64,000 bases of DNA from CAIWHR01 sp963724975. Its GTDB lineage: Bacteria; Pseudomonadota; Gammaproteobacteria; Burkholderiales; Casimicrobiaceae. This document shows positions 17,199 through 25,940 of this stretch, one piece after another (the stretch's first letter is position 1; every line of letters starts with the position of its first letter). The stretch spans positions 558,001 to 622,000 of the forward strand of contig CAVRXB010000003.1 of NCBI GenBank assembly GCA_963724975.1, written 5' to 3'. The notes beneath the pieces are model-generated. The model was not told where the DNA came from. It worked only from the letters and a program-made list of their open reading frames with translations, and did not search any database. The translations under genes and the position numbers were made by a program.

Positions 17199-18494
17199 TC
17201 AGTATATCGCCCGCGCCGGTGAGGCGGATCGCGTCGTCGGCAAAGCAACGCGCATGGCTTCTTCGCGCGCCGCGGCGCCGCCGAGACCCGCGCCAACGAG
17301 CGACCAGAACAGCAACGCGCTCTGCTTCACCAGGAAATCGTCGGTCAGGTTCTTGACGACCACGCCGACGACAAGCGCGAGTCCCGCGGCGCCGATCGCC
17401 GCGATGCTCGGATCGGCGCTGCGCGCGACGCGCCTGAATGCGAGGGCCGCCTGGCCCAGCAAGAGCAGGAACGCGAGAAGACCAGGCAGTCCGGTCTCGA
17501 GGGCGCGGTTCAGGAACATATTGTGGGAGTGCAACAGCATCGGATCGCCGAACTGCGCGATGAAGTCGTGACGCGACGACAACTTCCCAAGCCCGGCGCC
17601 GATCCACGGATGCTCGGCGATCCGGCTCACGGCAAAGTGCCATAGCCCGCCGCGCGGATCGTCGGACAGGAATTCCCAGAGTCCCGTACCCGGCGTGGCC
17701 AGCGCAATTCGTGATTCCGAAGCGCTGAGCACCTGGACCATGGCGAGCGTTGCCACAACCGCGCCTACGGCGAGCATCGAGGCCGCGCGAAACCGCGAGT
17801 CCCAGTAGCGGATCGAGAAAAGCGCGAAGATCGTAATTTCGGCTGCTGCCGCGAGCGCGAACATCCGGTTGAGCGTCAGGAAGCCCGCAACGAGGCAGCC
17901 AGCTGCCATCACGAGCGCGCCGACGCGTGCGGCCGAATGCGGCTTCGAGCGAAATGCGAAGAGAAGGAACACGGGCAGGACCATGATGAGAAACGTCGAC
18001 ACGGTTCCGACATCGCCAAAGGTTCCGAGATCGAACCAAGGCCGGCCCAGCGCGAACTGGGCGATTCCGATGAGCAAGGCGACGAAGGTCGCAGCAATCA
18101 AGACGCGGCCGATCCAGCGCGCGCCATCGTTGCGGCGCGAGAGCGTGTACCACGTTGCCCATGCGCCGAACGTGTAGAGCACTTCGTATCGGTATTCGCT
18201 CATCGACACGAAGCGCATCCCGGCGAAGTAGACGGAGATCCCGGCGAAGATCATCCACATCGCCCAACCGGCCACGAGCGGCAGCTTGGGCATTTCGCGC
18301 CAGCCGCCGGCGACGAACGTCAAGAGCGCCGCCATGCCGAGCGAGGCCGAACGAACGGCGAGAAGGTGGTGGAATGGAAGCGTGGCGACAAACACGCACG
18401 CGAAGATGAGGGCGCCCGACCACAAGGCGTTTCGGGTCGATGGGGCGGAGGCGGGCGCGAGCATCGGCGGATCGGGCAGAAGAATCGGGGTCAA
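17199..18494 (-). CDS. waaL: O-antigen ligase / Wzy_C family membrane protein
   Basis: 431 aa polytopic protein with about ten to twelve hydrophobic helices. It has the family's large periplasmic loop motifs HPWIGAGLGKLSSRHDF and LLHSHNMFLNRALETGLPGLL (the conserved H and NxxLE-like region). The reaction is transfer of polymer from undecaprenyl diphosphate to lipid A-core (WaaL) or polymerisation (Wzy); the two cannot be separated by motif alone. Neighbouring msbA, lipid A acyltransferase and glycosyltransferases favour LPS ligation. ATG 18494 is used; a second ATG lies ten codons in. Confidence 0.8.
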   Translation of the reverse strand: MTPILLPDPPMLAPASAPSTRNALWSGALIFACVFVATLPFHHLLAVRSASLGMAALLTFVAGGWREMPKLPLVAGWAMWMIFAGISVYFAGMRFVSMSEYRYEVLYTFGAWATWYTLSRRNDGARWIGRVLIAATFVALLIGIAQFALGRPWFDLGTFGDVGTVSTFLIMVLPVFLLFAFRSKPHSAARVGALVMAAGCLVAGFLTLNRMFALAAAAEITIFALFSIRYWDSRFRAASMLAVGAVVATLAMVQVLSASESRIALATPGTGLWEFLSDDPRGGLWHFAVSRIAEHPWIGAGLGKLSSRHDFIAQFGDPMLLHSHNMFLNRALETGLPGLLAFLLLLGQAALAFRRVARSADPSIAAIGAAGLALVVGVVVKNLTDDFLVKQSALLFWSLVGAGLGGAAAREEAMRVALPTTRSASPARAIY

Positions 18495-18592
18495 TGCCGT
18501 CGCGAACGAAGCTCGCCCTGTGGTCGAATGATAACCGACGAATGCCGGATTGACGCCCGCTGTCCCTGCGTGCCAAAGTCGAATGGTCCATC

Positions 18593-19774
18593 ATGCCTTC
18601 GCCGCGGGCTCGCCGCGCGGTGCGCGGAATGCCGATGCCGGCGCGGAAAGTTCTGTTCTTTGTCGACACGCTGGAACTGGGGGGCTTGTCCCATGTCGTG
18701 CTCGTGCTGATGGAAGCGATGCGCGCGCGCGGGGTCGCGGTAGGTCTCGGCGTGCTGGAGGGAATCGTCCAGCAGCCGCTTCCCGAAGGCGCATGGACTC
18801 GCGTGCACCCGGTGACGCGATCGAATCATCCCCGCGGACATGGGCGATTCAGGCGCCAGGCCACGCTGTTTGCGCGCCAGACGATCGCTGAATTCGAGGC
18901 GTCCTTCGGGACCGCGGACGTGGTCATTGCAGCGGGCGAGCTCGCGCTGCGGTGTCTTCCCGCAGCCGGAACTGCGCGGTTGATCGCGAGTTCACATTCA
19001 TCGCAGCTGCAGGCACCGAAGCATGCGGGCTGGGTCGGACGAGCGCGGCTCGCTTTCAAGCGACTGCGTCGCGGCGCCCGCCTGCGCCGGCTCTTGAATG
19101 GCCGCCATGTGCACGTCGTCTCACATGGCCTCGCCGCGGAGCTCACGAGCGAGCTGCGCGTCCGGCCCGCGTCGGTGCACGTGATCCACAATCCCTTCGA
19201 TATCGCCGGGATTCGTGCTCTCGCGTCGGCCGGCACGCCGCAAAGCGCGGCGCAACGACTGCCGTTCGTCGTCGGCGTCGGTCATTTCGTGCGAAGAAAG
19301 CGCTTCGATCGTCTGATCGACGCGTTCGCAGACAGCGAGGTCGATGGAGACCTGGTGCTGGTCGGGCAAGGACCCGAGGAAAGCATGCTCCGCGCGCGCG
19401 CGGCGGAACGCGGCATCGCGGAGCGCTTCCGCATCGTTCCGTTCCACCCGAATCACCACGCGCTCGTGCGCGCGGCTCGCCTGCTCGTGCTGACCTCCGA
19501 CAGCGAGGGATTCGGGAACGTGCTGGTCGAGGCATTGATCGTCGGCACGCCTGCGCTCGGCACCGACTGTCCGCACGGTCCGCACGACATCCTCGGCCCC
19601 ATCGACCCGCGTGCGCTGGTTCCCCTCTCCGGGCTAGACCTGCTGCCGGTCAGACTTCGCGAGCTTGTGAACGATCCGTATCCGATACCCGAGACAATGG
19701 TCCAGCGCTTCGCGCTCGATCGGATCGTCGACCAATATCTGGCGCTGGCTGAGCTCTTTCCCCGCCCGCAATAG
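18593..19774 (+). CDS. glycosyltransferase family 4 protein
   Basis: 393 aa. GT-B fold: N-terminal LFFVDTLELGGLSHVVL, and C-terminal donor-binding region with VGVGHFVRRKRFDRLIDAF, LVLVGQGPEE and LTSDSEGFGNVLVEALIVGTPALGTDCPHGP (E-x7-E retaining motif). Cytoplasmic or peripheral, it transfers a sugar onto a lipid-linked or LPS core acceptor. It is alone on the plus strand in this stretch, divergent from waaL and convergent with the first asnB-like gene. Starts at 18629 or 18635 are also possible. Confidence 0.85.
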   Translation: MPSPRARRAVRGMPMPARKVLFFVDTLELGGLSHVVLVLMEAMRARGVAVGLGVLEGIVQQPLPEGAWTRVHPVTRSNHPRGHGRFRRQATLFARQTIAEFEASFGTADVVIAAGELALRCLPAAGTARLIASSHSSQLQAPKHAGWVGRARLAFKRLRRGARLRRLLNGRHVHVVSHGLAAELTSELRVRPASVHVIHNPFDIAGIRALASAGTPQSAAQRLPFVVGVGHFVRRKRFDRLIDAFADSEVDGDLVLVGQGPEESMLRARAAERGIAERFRIVPFHPNHHALVRAARLLVLTSDSEGFGNVLVEALIVGTPALGTDCPHGPHDILGPIDPRALVPLSGLDLLPVRLRELVNDPYPIPETMVQRFALDRIVDQYLALAELFPRPQ

Positions 19775-19789
19775 CCGGCTTTGGAAAGG

Positions 19790-21619
19790 TCACTGCCCTG
19801 CCGCCAGCTCGGCAAGTTGTGCGAGCGATTCGTCGAGCAGCACCAGTTGCAGCACTTGCTCGGCGAAGCCTGACCTTCCGTCGCGCCAGGCGGCGACAAA
19901 GACGTCAATGCGCGACGCGTCGAGCAGCCCTCCCGAGAGTTTCGCGAGGCGCCCACCGAGGCCGGGCATTCGAGGCGCGAGGTCGCGCTCGAGCCAGCCC
20001 GCGAGCGGCGGGTTGAAGCCGCGCTTCTTGCGGGCAAACGGATCGAGATCGCCGAGCGCCGACATCGCCGGAGCGAGCAGCTTGCGCGGCGGCGTCGTGA
20101 ACCGTGTCTCGTGCGAGAGCGCGGTCACTGCGCCGACGAAGCGATGATCAAGAAAAGGCGCGCGCATTTCGAGACCGTGCGCCATCGTGCAAAGATCGGC
20201 TTTGCGCAAGATGTAATCCGGAAGATAGTTGAGACGGTCGATCTCGAGCAGCGTGGGCAGCGCGGCGATCTTGGTGTCCGGCATCCGCCAGTAGTGCGCG
20301 GGAGGGGCCGCATCGGGCGCGAAGAAGGCGCGCTCGCCCGGCGTAAAGCCGGAGAACCGCAGCGCATACGCCGAGCGCCAGTCGAGTCTTAGCTCCTCCT
20401 TCGCGCGCTGCCAGCCGCTGCCGCCGAAGCTAGCGGGCGCGCGCAAGCCGGGCAGCACGAGGCCGCGGCGCCAGCGCGTGCGCAAGTGCTTGGCATAGCG
20501 CTTGTAGCCGCCGAAGAGCTCGTCGCCGCCGTCGCCGCCCAGCACGACCTTGACGTGGCGCGTCGTTTCGCGCGCGAGATACCACGTCGGCACGCTCGAA
20601 GGGTCGGCGAACGGCTCGTCGAGGTCGGCGACCAGCCGCGCGAAATCATCGGCGATGCCGTCAGGGATCGTGACCGCTAGATGCGGAAATCCCAGCCGCT
20701 CGGCGGCGGCGCGTGCAAGCGCGGACTCGTCGAACGGCGTGCCCGGGAATGCGGCGGTGAAGCTTCGCAGCCGGTTGAAACCCATCGCTGCAAGCCGACA
20801 GGCGATTGCCGACGAATCCACACCCGACGACAGGAAGAGTCCCAGCGGACGGTCGGCGACCGTGCGCATGCGGATTGCCGCATCGAGCGTCGGCAGCCAC
20901 GGTTCGTCGGAAGGCTCCGGCCGCCAGTACTCGTGCGTTTCGAGTTTGCCCGTCGCGAGGTCGTAGCGCAGCCAGTGCGCGGGCGGCAGCCGCCGCATGT
21001 GGCTGAAAATCGTCCGCGGCGCCGGAATCGTGCGATGCGCGAGATACGCATCGATGCCCTCGGCGGAAACCCCGCGCGCATCCCCCGGGAGCCATGGCAG
21101 CAGCGCGCGCGTGGTCGACGCGAACGCGAAGCCGTCGTCGCGGTGCGCATAGACGAGCGGCTTCAGGCCGAGCCGGTCGCGAATGACGAACAGGGCGCGC
21201 TGCCGCAAATCGAGGATCGCGATCGCGAACATCCCACGGAGCCGCGCGACGAAGTCGATCCCCCAGTGCTCGTAGGCATGCAGGATGAATTCGGTGTCGG
21301 AACGCGTGCGAAAGACGTAGCCGGCCGACTTCAACGCCTCGGCGTCGGCGGCCCAATCGTAGACTTCGCCGTTGTACGAGATCCAGACGTCGCCCGCCGC
21401 GTTGTCCATCGGCTGATCCGCCTCCGGCCGCGGATCGATGATCGAAAGGCGTGTATGCAGCATCGCGTTCGGCGCCGCTCCGCTGGTGCGCTCGAGCGCT
21501 GCCGACCACAAGCGCACGTGCTCGGCGTCCGGGCCGCGCTGGCGTAGCGCCGCCATCATTCGCTCGACGTGCGCGCGTGGGATCACGCGTTGCCCGAAAA
21601 ATCCCGCGATCCCGCACAT
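19790..21619 (-). CDS. asnB: asparagine synthetase B-like amidotransferase 1
   Basis: 609 aa. It begins MCGIAGF: Cys2 is the glutaminase nucleophile after Met removal, and the NTN-hydrolase domain runs to about 200. The synthetase domain has the PP-loop LSSGVDSSAIA and VVLGGDGGDELFGGY. It uses glutamine and ATP to amidate a carboxylate. It lies among glycosyltransferases and a second copy follows upstream. By analogy with O-antigen and EPS loci, both may amidate uronic acids or modify a glycan rather than make asparagine. It ends 2 bp before the neighbouring GT stop-start junction. Confidence 0.88.
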   Translation of the reverse strand: MCGIAGFFGQRVIPRAHVERMMAALRQRGPDAEHVRLWSAALERTSGAAPNAMLHTRLSIIDPRPEADQPMDNAAGDVWISYNGEVYDWAADAEALKSAGYVFRTRSDTEFILHAYEHWGIDFVARLRGMFAIAILDLRQRALFVIRDRLGLKPLVYAHRDDGFAFASTTRALLPWLPGDARGVSAEGIDAYLAHRTIPAPRTIFSHMRRLPPAHWLRYDLATGKLETHEYWRPEPSDEPWLPTLDAAIRMRTVADRPLGLFLSSGVDSSAIACRLAAMGFNRLRSFTAAFPGTPFDESALARAAAERLGFPHLAVTIPDGIADDFARLVADLDEPFADPSSVPTWYLARETTRHVKVVLGGDGGDELFGGYKRYAKHLRTRWRRGLVLPGLRAPASFGGSGWQRAKEELRLDWRSAYALRFSGFTPGERAFFAPDAAPPAHYWRMPDTKIAALPTLLEIDRLNYLPDYILRKADLCTMAHGLEMRAPFLDHRFVGAVTALSHETRFTTPPRKLLAPAMSALGDLDPFARKKRGFNPPLAGWLERDLAPRMPGLGGRLAKLSGGLLDASRIDVFVAAWRDGRSGFAEQVLQLVLLDESLAQLAELAAGQ

Positions 21620-21621
21620 GG

Positions 21622-22785
21622 TCAGTGCGTCTCCAGCACGGCGCGGAACGTCGCTTCCATTCGATCAAGCATCCGGCCGAGCCCGAAATCGCGCTGCGCG
21701 CGGGCGTAGCCGGCAGCGCCCAGGCGCTGGCGCAGCGCGGCATCGTCGCGCAGTCGCGCCATTGCAGCGCCGAGCGCGGGAATATCGCGTGGCGGCACGA
21801 TCAGGCCCGTTACGCCGGCGTCGACCGCCTCGGTGATCGCGCCCACCGGGGTCGACACGACGGGAACGCCGCACGCCATCGCCTGCAAAATAGCTTGCGG
21901 AACGCCTTCGTCGCCCCACGAGGGCAGCACAAAGATCTCCATCGCCTGCAGCCACGGAACGACATCCTCCTGCTGACCGGTGAAGCGAACGAGATGAGCG
22001 GCGCCGAGCGCGGCGAGCTTGTCGTCGAGATGCGGCCGATACGGGCCGTCGCCCACGATGAGGACGTTCCACGCGCTCCACGCGGCACGGTCGCGCGCGA
22101 GCGCGTCGAACAGGATCTCGTGACCCTTCCAGTCCCGCAGCGTCGCGACGATGCCGAGTGTTGGCCGCGGCGCGAGTCCGAGCCGAGCCCGTGCTGCCGC
22201 GGCGTCGCCGGGAAAGAAGCGCGCGAGATCGATGCCCGTGGGAATCGAGGTCATCCGGTCCATTGGGACGCCGTTGTCGCGTGCAAGCTGGCGGCGCAGC
22301 GCTTCGCCGGTGGTGACGATGTGCGCGGTAGCGTGGGCGTAGAGCCATCGCGTCGTCGGGCGGTTGCCGATTGGCGTCGACACATGGCGCGTGCGCACGA
22401 TCGGAGGCGCGTGACGCATCGTTGCGCACGCGAGAGCGGAGAGCCAGCTGTCGGTCGAGCTGTGCGTGTTCAGGAGGTCGAAGTCTGCGCGGTTGTTGTC
22501 TAGCCAGCGGCGCAGCGCGAAAAAGTTCGATGGCCGCTTGCGGCGGATGTCGAGCCGAACGACGGGCAGGCCGAGACGCTCCCCGGCATCGGCGATTGGT
22601 GCCTCGGCAGGCGCGACGAGCGTGATGCGGTGACCGCGGTCCTGGAATCCGCGTGCTTCGGTCAGGATGCGAATTTCCTGGCCGCCCCAGCCGCACGAAT
22701 TTTCCGTATGGACGACGGAGAGCGCCCTTGTGCGGGCGCCCACGCTTGCGGCCTCGATGACCCGTTGGGCCCCGGCGGCGCTCAT
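21622..22785 (-). CDS. glycosyltransferase family 4 protein
   Basis: 387 aa from ATG 22785. GT-B protein with CGWGGQEIRIL near the N-terminus and the donor site LVRFTGQQEDVVPWLQAMEIF, then LPSWGDEGVPQAILQAMACGVPVVST. The first 14 residues (MSAAGAQRVIEAAS) are encoded by a copy of the dispersed repeat, whose reading ATGAGCGCCGCCGG recurs nearby. The native start may be GTG 22743 (VGARTRALSVVH). It is immediately upstream of asnB copy 1 on the same strand (2 bp gap). Confidence 0.87.
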   Translation of the reverse strand: MSAAGAQRVIEAASVGARTRALSVVHTENSCGWGGQEIRILTEARGFQDRGHRITLVAPAEAPIADAGERLGLPVVRLDIRRKRPSNFFALRRWLDNNRADFDLLNTHSSTDSWLSALACATMRHAPPIVRTRHVSTPIGNRPTTRWLYAHATAHIVTTGEALRRQLARDNGVPMDRMTSIPTGIDLARFFPGDAAAARARLGLAPRPTLGIVATLRDWKGHEILFDALARDRAAWSAWNVLIVGDGPYRPHLDDKLAALGAAHLVRFTGQQEDVVPWLQAMEIFVLPSWGDEGVPQAILQAMACGVPVVSTPVGAITEAVDAGVTGLIVPPRDIPALGAAMARLRDDAALRQRLGAAGYARAQRDFGLGRMLDRMEATFRAVLETH

Positions 22786-22882
22786 GGTGCCCCCACGCTT
22801 GCGGCCTCAATGAAGCATTCGGCCGCTGCGCTGCCCCCAGAGGGGGAGCGATTCGCGCCTTGGGACGGCCCGGCGGCGCTCA
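22741..22882 (-). repeat. GC-rich dispersed repeat, copy C plus truncated tandem copy
   Basis: On the minus strand, 22882-22786 reads GAGCGCCGCCGGGCCGTCCC, a CCCCCTCTGGGGG hairpin, then GGCCGCAAGCGTGGGGGCAC. A second, shortened unit (ATGAGCGCCGCCGGGGCCC to GGCCGCAAGCGTGGGCGCC) follows at 22785-22741. It supplies the annotated start codon of the glycosyltransferase. The upstream unit begins on the stop codon of asnB copy 2. Confidence 0.7.
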
Positions 22883-24748
22883 TTGCAGCACGAAATCCGG
22901 TTCGTACCGCGCGAGCCAGCGCTCGAGGATCAGCAGCACCCAAAGGCGCATCGCATGGTTCCTCCGCCCCGACGCATGCTCGGAGACGAGCCGCGCGATC
23001 ACCTTCGGGCGCATGAGCCCGCGGCGCGCGAATCCGTGCGGTCCGAGCGTTTGCGCAACGTCAGCACGAAGGTCATGCGCCAGCCAGCGCTCGAGCGGCA
23101 TCATGAAGCCCTGCTTTTCGCGATGGACGATGTCGCGCGGCAGGTAGCGCTCGGCGAGCGATTTCAGGATCCGCTTGCGTTCGTTGCCGCGCACCTTGAG
23201 CGACGCCGGCAGACGCGCGCACCAGCCGTAGAGCTCGTGATCGAGATACGGGACGCGTGCTTCGAGCGAGAACGCCATCGTTGCGCGGTCCACTTTCGCC
23301 AGGAGATCGTCGGGCAGCCACAGCCGGGCGTCGATGTTGAGCAGGTGGTCGAGATACTCGGGCGAGTCGCAGTCGTTGTAGAAGCGCTCGGCGTCGTCGG
23401 CGATTCGTGCGCGCGCGCTCGACGCGAATACCGGCGTGAAATATTCATCGCGCAGCAACGAATCGAAAATGTTCGGAATGGTCGTGTAACGCCGCGAGCG
23501 CGGCTCGGTCGCGGCCTTGACGATGCGGTCGCGCGCAACGCGCGGCGGTAGCCCTCGGGCGAGCCACGGGAAGGGCGAGCCCCGCGCGCCGAGCACGCGG
23601 GTCAGGCGCTCCTCCTTCAGCCGCTTTACGTAGTTCGAATAGCCGCCGAAGACTTCGTCTGCGCCCTCACCGGTCAATACGACCGTCACCAAGCGTCGCG
23701 CGTATTGCGCGAGCAGCATCGTCGGCAGCGCGGCCTGGTCGCCGAAGGGCTCGTCGAACACATCGACCCAGCGCTCGAGCGCGGGCAACACGTCGTCGGG
23801 GGCCAGCATCAGGCAGTGATGCCGGCTGCCGATGTGGGCCGCGACGCGCGCCGCCTCCTCGTGCTCGCTGCCCACGCCCGTGCCCGTGAAGCCTAGGTTG
23901 AACGTGTCGAGCGCGCGGCCCGAGATGCGCGTCGCGAGTGCGGCGACGACACCGGAGTCGACACCACCGCTCACGAATGCGCCGAGCGGAACGTCCGCGA
24001 CCAGCATCGACTCGACCGAACGGGAGAGCTCCGCATCGAGCTTGTCGACCGCCGCCGATTCCGTAAGTTGGCGTTTCGGCGTGTAGACCGGCCGCCAGAA
24101 GGCGCCGGTACGAAAGGTGCCGCCGCAAACGGATAACCAATGGCCCGGAGGCAGCTTCCTGATATCGCGATAGACGCTGCGCGGGGCAGGAATGTACTGG
24201 CACTCGAGGTAGAGCGCGAGCGCGTCGAGGTCGAGCGTGTGGGGCAAGCCGGGAAACGGACGCAGCGCCTTCAATTCCGAACCGAACGCGAGCGCGCCGC
24301 CATACCACGCGTAGTAGAGCGGCTTGACGCCGAGATGATCGCGCGCGAGGAAGAGCTCGCGGCGGTCGCGATCCCATAGCGCAAACGCGAACATCCCGGC
24401 TATCCGGTCGAGCATTCGCGGGCCCCACGCTTTCCATCCGTGGACCAGCACCTCGCCATCGCCCTGCGTGACGAAGACAGCTCCCGAAGCCGCAAGCTCG
24501 CGCCGTAGCGCGCGAAAGTTGTAGATCTCGCCGTTGAACACGACCGCGATGCCGCCGTCCGCCGAGACGAGCGGCTGTCGGCTGAGTTCGAGGTCGATCA
24601 CCGACAACCGGCGATGACCGAGGCCCACGGGACCGTCGAAATGAAATCCATCGGCGTCGGGCCCGCGATGCGCGAGCGCCGCCGTCATCAGCGGCAGCGC
24701 TTCGCGCGCGCGAGGATCGTCGGAGTAATAGCCGGTGATGCCGCACAT
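22880..24748 (-). CDS. asnB: asparagine synthetase B-like amidotransferase 2
   Basis: 622 aa from ATG 24748, fixed by the obligatory MCGITGYYS start (Cys2 nucleophile). The NTN domain includes RGPDADGFHFDGPVGLGHRRLSVID. The PP-loop is VSGGVDSGVVAAL, followed by LTGEGADEVFGGYSNY. It differs in many positions from copy 1 at 19790-21619, so this is not a recent duplication. Closest in style to the AsnB proteins of exopolysaccharide loci. A 64-bp leader contains a hairpin and a TATAAT box. Confidence 0.9.
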   Translation of the reverse strand: MCGITGYYSDDPRAREALPLMTAALAHRGPDADGFHFDGPVGLGHRRLSVIDLELSRQPLVSADGGIAVVFNGEIYNFRALRRELAASGAVFVTQGDGEVLVHGWKAWGPRMLDRIAGMFAFALWDRDRRELFLARDHLGVKPLYYAWYGGALAFGSELKALRPFPGLPHTLDLDALALYLECQYIPAPRSVYRDIRKLPPGHWLSVCGGTFRTGAFWRPVYTPKRQLTESAAVDKLDAELSRSVESMLVADVPLGAFVSGGVDSGVVAALATRISGRALDTFNLGFTGTGVGSEHEEAARVAAHIGSRHHCLMLAPDDVLPALERWVDVFDEPFGDQAALPTMLLAQYARRLVTVVLTGEGADEVFGGYSNYVKRLKEERLTRVLGARGSPFPWLARGLPPRVARDRIVKAATEPRSRRYTTIPNIFDSLLRDEYFTPVFASSARARIADDAERFYNDCDSPEYLDHLLNIDARLWLPDDLLAKVDRATMAFSLEARVPYLDHELYGWCARLPASLKVRGNERKRILKSLAERYLPRDIVHREKQGFMMPLERWLAHDLRADVAQTLGPHGFARRGLMRPKVIARLVSEHASGRRNHAMRLWVLLILERWLARYEPDFVLQ

Positions 24749-24778
24749 GGGGGCGGTGAAGGCGGGGCCGCGTGCGCA

Positions 24779-24797
24779 GCCGGCGGAAATCGCCGGC
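24779..24797 (-). promoter_or_regulatory. leader hairpin upstream of asnB copy 2
   Basis: Perfect 7-bp stem GCCGGCG/CGCCGGC with a 5-nt loop, about 30 bp upstream of the ATG and downstream of the candidate -10 box. No U-run follows, so it is not a typical terminator. Function unknown. Confidence 0.35.
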
Positions 24798-24811
24798 CGT
24801 CGCGGTGCGCG

Positions 24812-24817
24812 ATTATA
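24812..24817 (-). promoter_or_regulatory. candidate -10 box upstream of asnB copy 2
   Basis: TATAAT on the minus strand, 64 bp upstream of the ATG at 24748, overlapping the stop codon of the upstream glycosyltransferase. The -35 region is weak (GCTCTA at 17 bp). Confidence 0.3.
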
Positions 24818-25940
24818 GCCCCGCGAGCGAGGCGTAGAGCGCGAGCAGCCGTTGCGCCATCGCGTCCGGCGAAAGCGCTGCGATGGCGCCAAGCGCATGC
24901 GCCGCAACGTTCGCGCGCTCGGCATCGTCTGCCAGCCGCTCCATGTGCGAGGCGAGCGCGGAAATGTCGTCGGCGTCGCAGATCCAACCCGCACCGTGCG
25001 CGACTACAAGCTCGCCGGCGCCGCAGCGGCGGCTGGTCACGACCGGCAGGCCGCACGCAAGCGCCTCCAGCACCGCATTGGACAGCGGATCGTAGAGCGT
25101 CGGCAGCGTGAATGCGTCGGCCGCGCCGAGGTAGGGCCGTGGATCGCGCTGCGGACCCGCAAATACGACGCGGTCGCGCACGCCCGCACGGCGGGCCAGC
25201 ACCTCGTAGCGCATAGGATTCTTGTCGTGGCCGACGACGACGAGGCGCGCACGCGGCGGCAGGCGCGCGAGTGCGCGAAGCGCGGCCGGAACCCCCTTGC
25301 GTGCATAGCCCGAGCCCACGAGAAGGAAGACGACGTCGGAATCGGAAAAGCCGAGGCGCGCGCGCGTCGCCGCGCGATGGTCGCGGACACCCGGGTTGAA
25401 CTCGCGCGGATCGACGGCATTGTAGATGACGTGCAGCTTTTGTTCCGGCAGCGCGAAATGCCGGCGAATGTCGTCGCGGACCATCTGCGAAATGCAAATG
25501 ACCGCTTTCAGCGACGGGTCGGCGAAGACCCTTGCCTCGGCCGCGAGCAGGTAGCGGTGGTGCGGGTTTGCAGCGATGGCGAACCGTTCCGCACGCCCGC
25601 CCGCGCGCAGCCGCTCCGCGAGCCATTGGCGGTGGACGCCGTCGCCGGCGCGAAAGATATCGCAACCTTCGATCCTCTCGTGCGTCTGCACGAGCTCGGG
25701 ACGATCGCGCAGAAGTGCCTGGCGAACGGCCCGCGCAAAGCCCGCGTCGCGCCAGACGCCGCCAATGTAATAGGGATTGCAGATGATGGGGTCAAGCCCG
25801 CGCGTCGACGATCCGGGCCACGATCGGGTATAGACGCTCACTTTGACGCCGCGCTCCTGCAGCGCAGCGATCGCACGCTCGACGAATCGTTCCGCGCCTC
25901 CGAACGGCGTGTAGCGCTGGCGCACGATGCCGAGCCTCAT
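24813..25940 (-). CDS. glycosyltransferase family 4 protein
   Basis: 375 aa from ATG 25940, which overlaps the GT9 stop by 4 bp (ATGA); the frame is open further upstream but that part is the GT9 gene. Motifs: RYTPFGGAERFVERA at the N-terminus, VIYNAVDPREFNPG in the middle, then FLLVGSGYARKGVPAAL and FTLPTLYDPLSNAVLEALACGLPVVTS in the donor site. The pattern resembles WaaG-type (RfaG) core glucosyltransferases. It is co-translated with the heptosyltransferase-like gene, consistent with LPS core assembly. Confidence 0.87.
   Translation of the reverse strand: MRLGIVRQRYTPFGGAERFVERAIAALQERGVKVSVYTRSWPGSSTRGLDPIICNPYYIGGVWRDAGFARAVRQALLRDRPELVQTHERIEGCDIFRAGDGVHRQWLAERLRAGGRAERFAIAANPHHRYLLAAEARVFADPSLKAVICISQMVRDDIRRHFALPEQKLHVIYNAVDPREFNPGVRDHRAATRARLGFSDSDVVFLLVGSGYARKGVPAALRALARLPPRARLVVVGHDKNPMRYEVLARRAGVRDRVVFAGPQRDPRPYLGAADAFTLPTLYDPLSNAVLEALACGLPVVTSRRCGAGELVVAHGAGWICDADDISALASHMERLADDAERANVAAHALGAIAALSPDAMAQRLLALYASLAGL

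Noticed and set aside
15577..18669. A 1030-codon open frame on the minus strand that looks like one giant gene
   Set aside because: It is stitched together: noncoding frame opposite or beside waaL, then the methyltransferase up to its frameshift, then the lipase up to its frameshift. Its pieces belong to separate genes.
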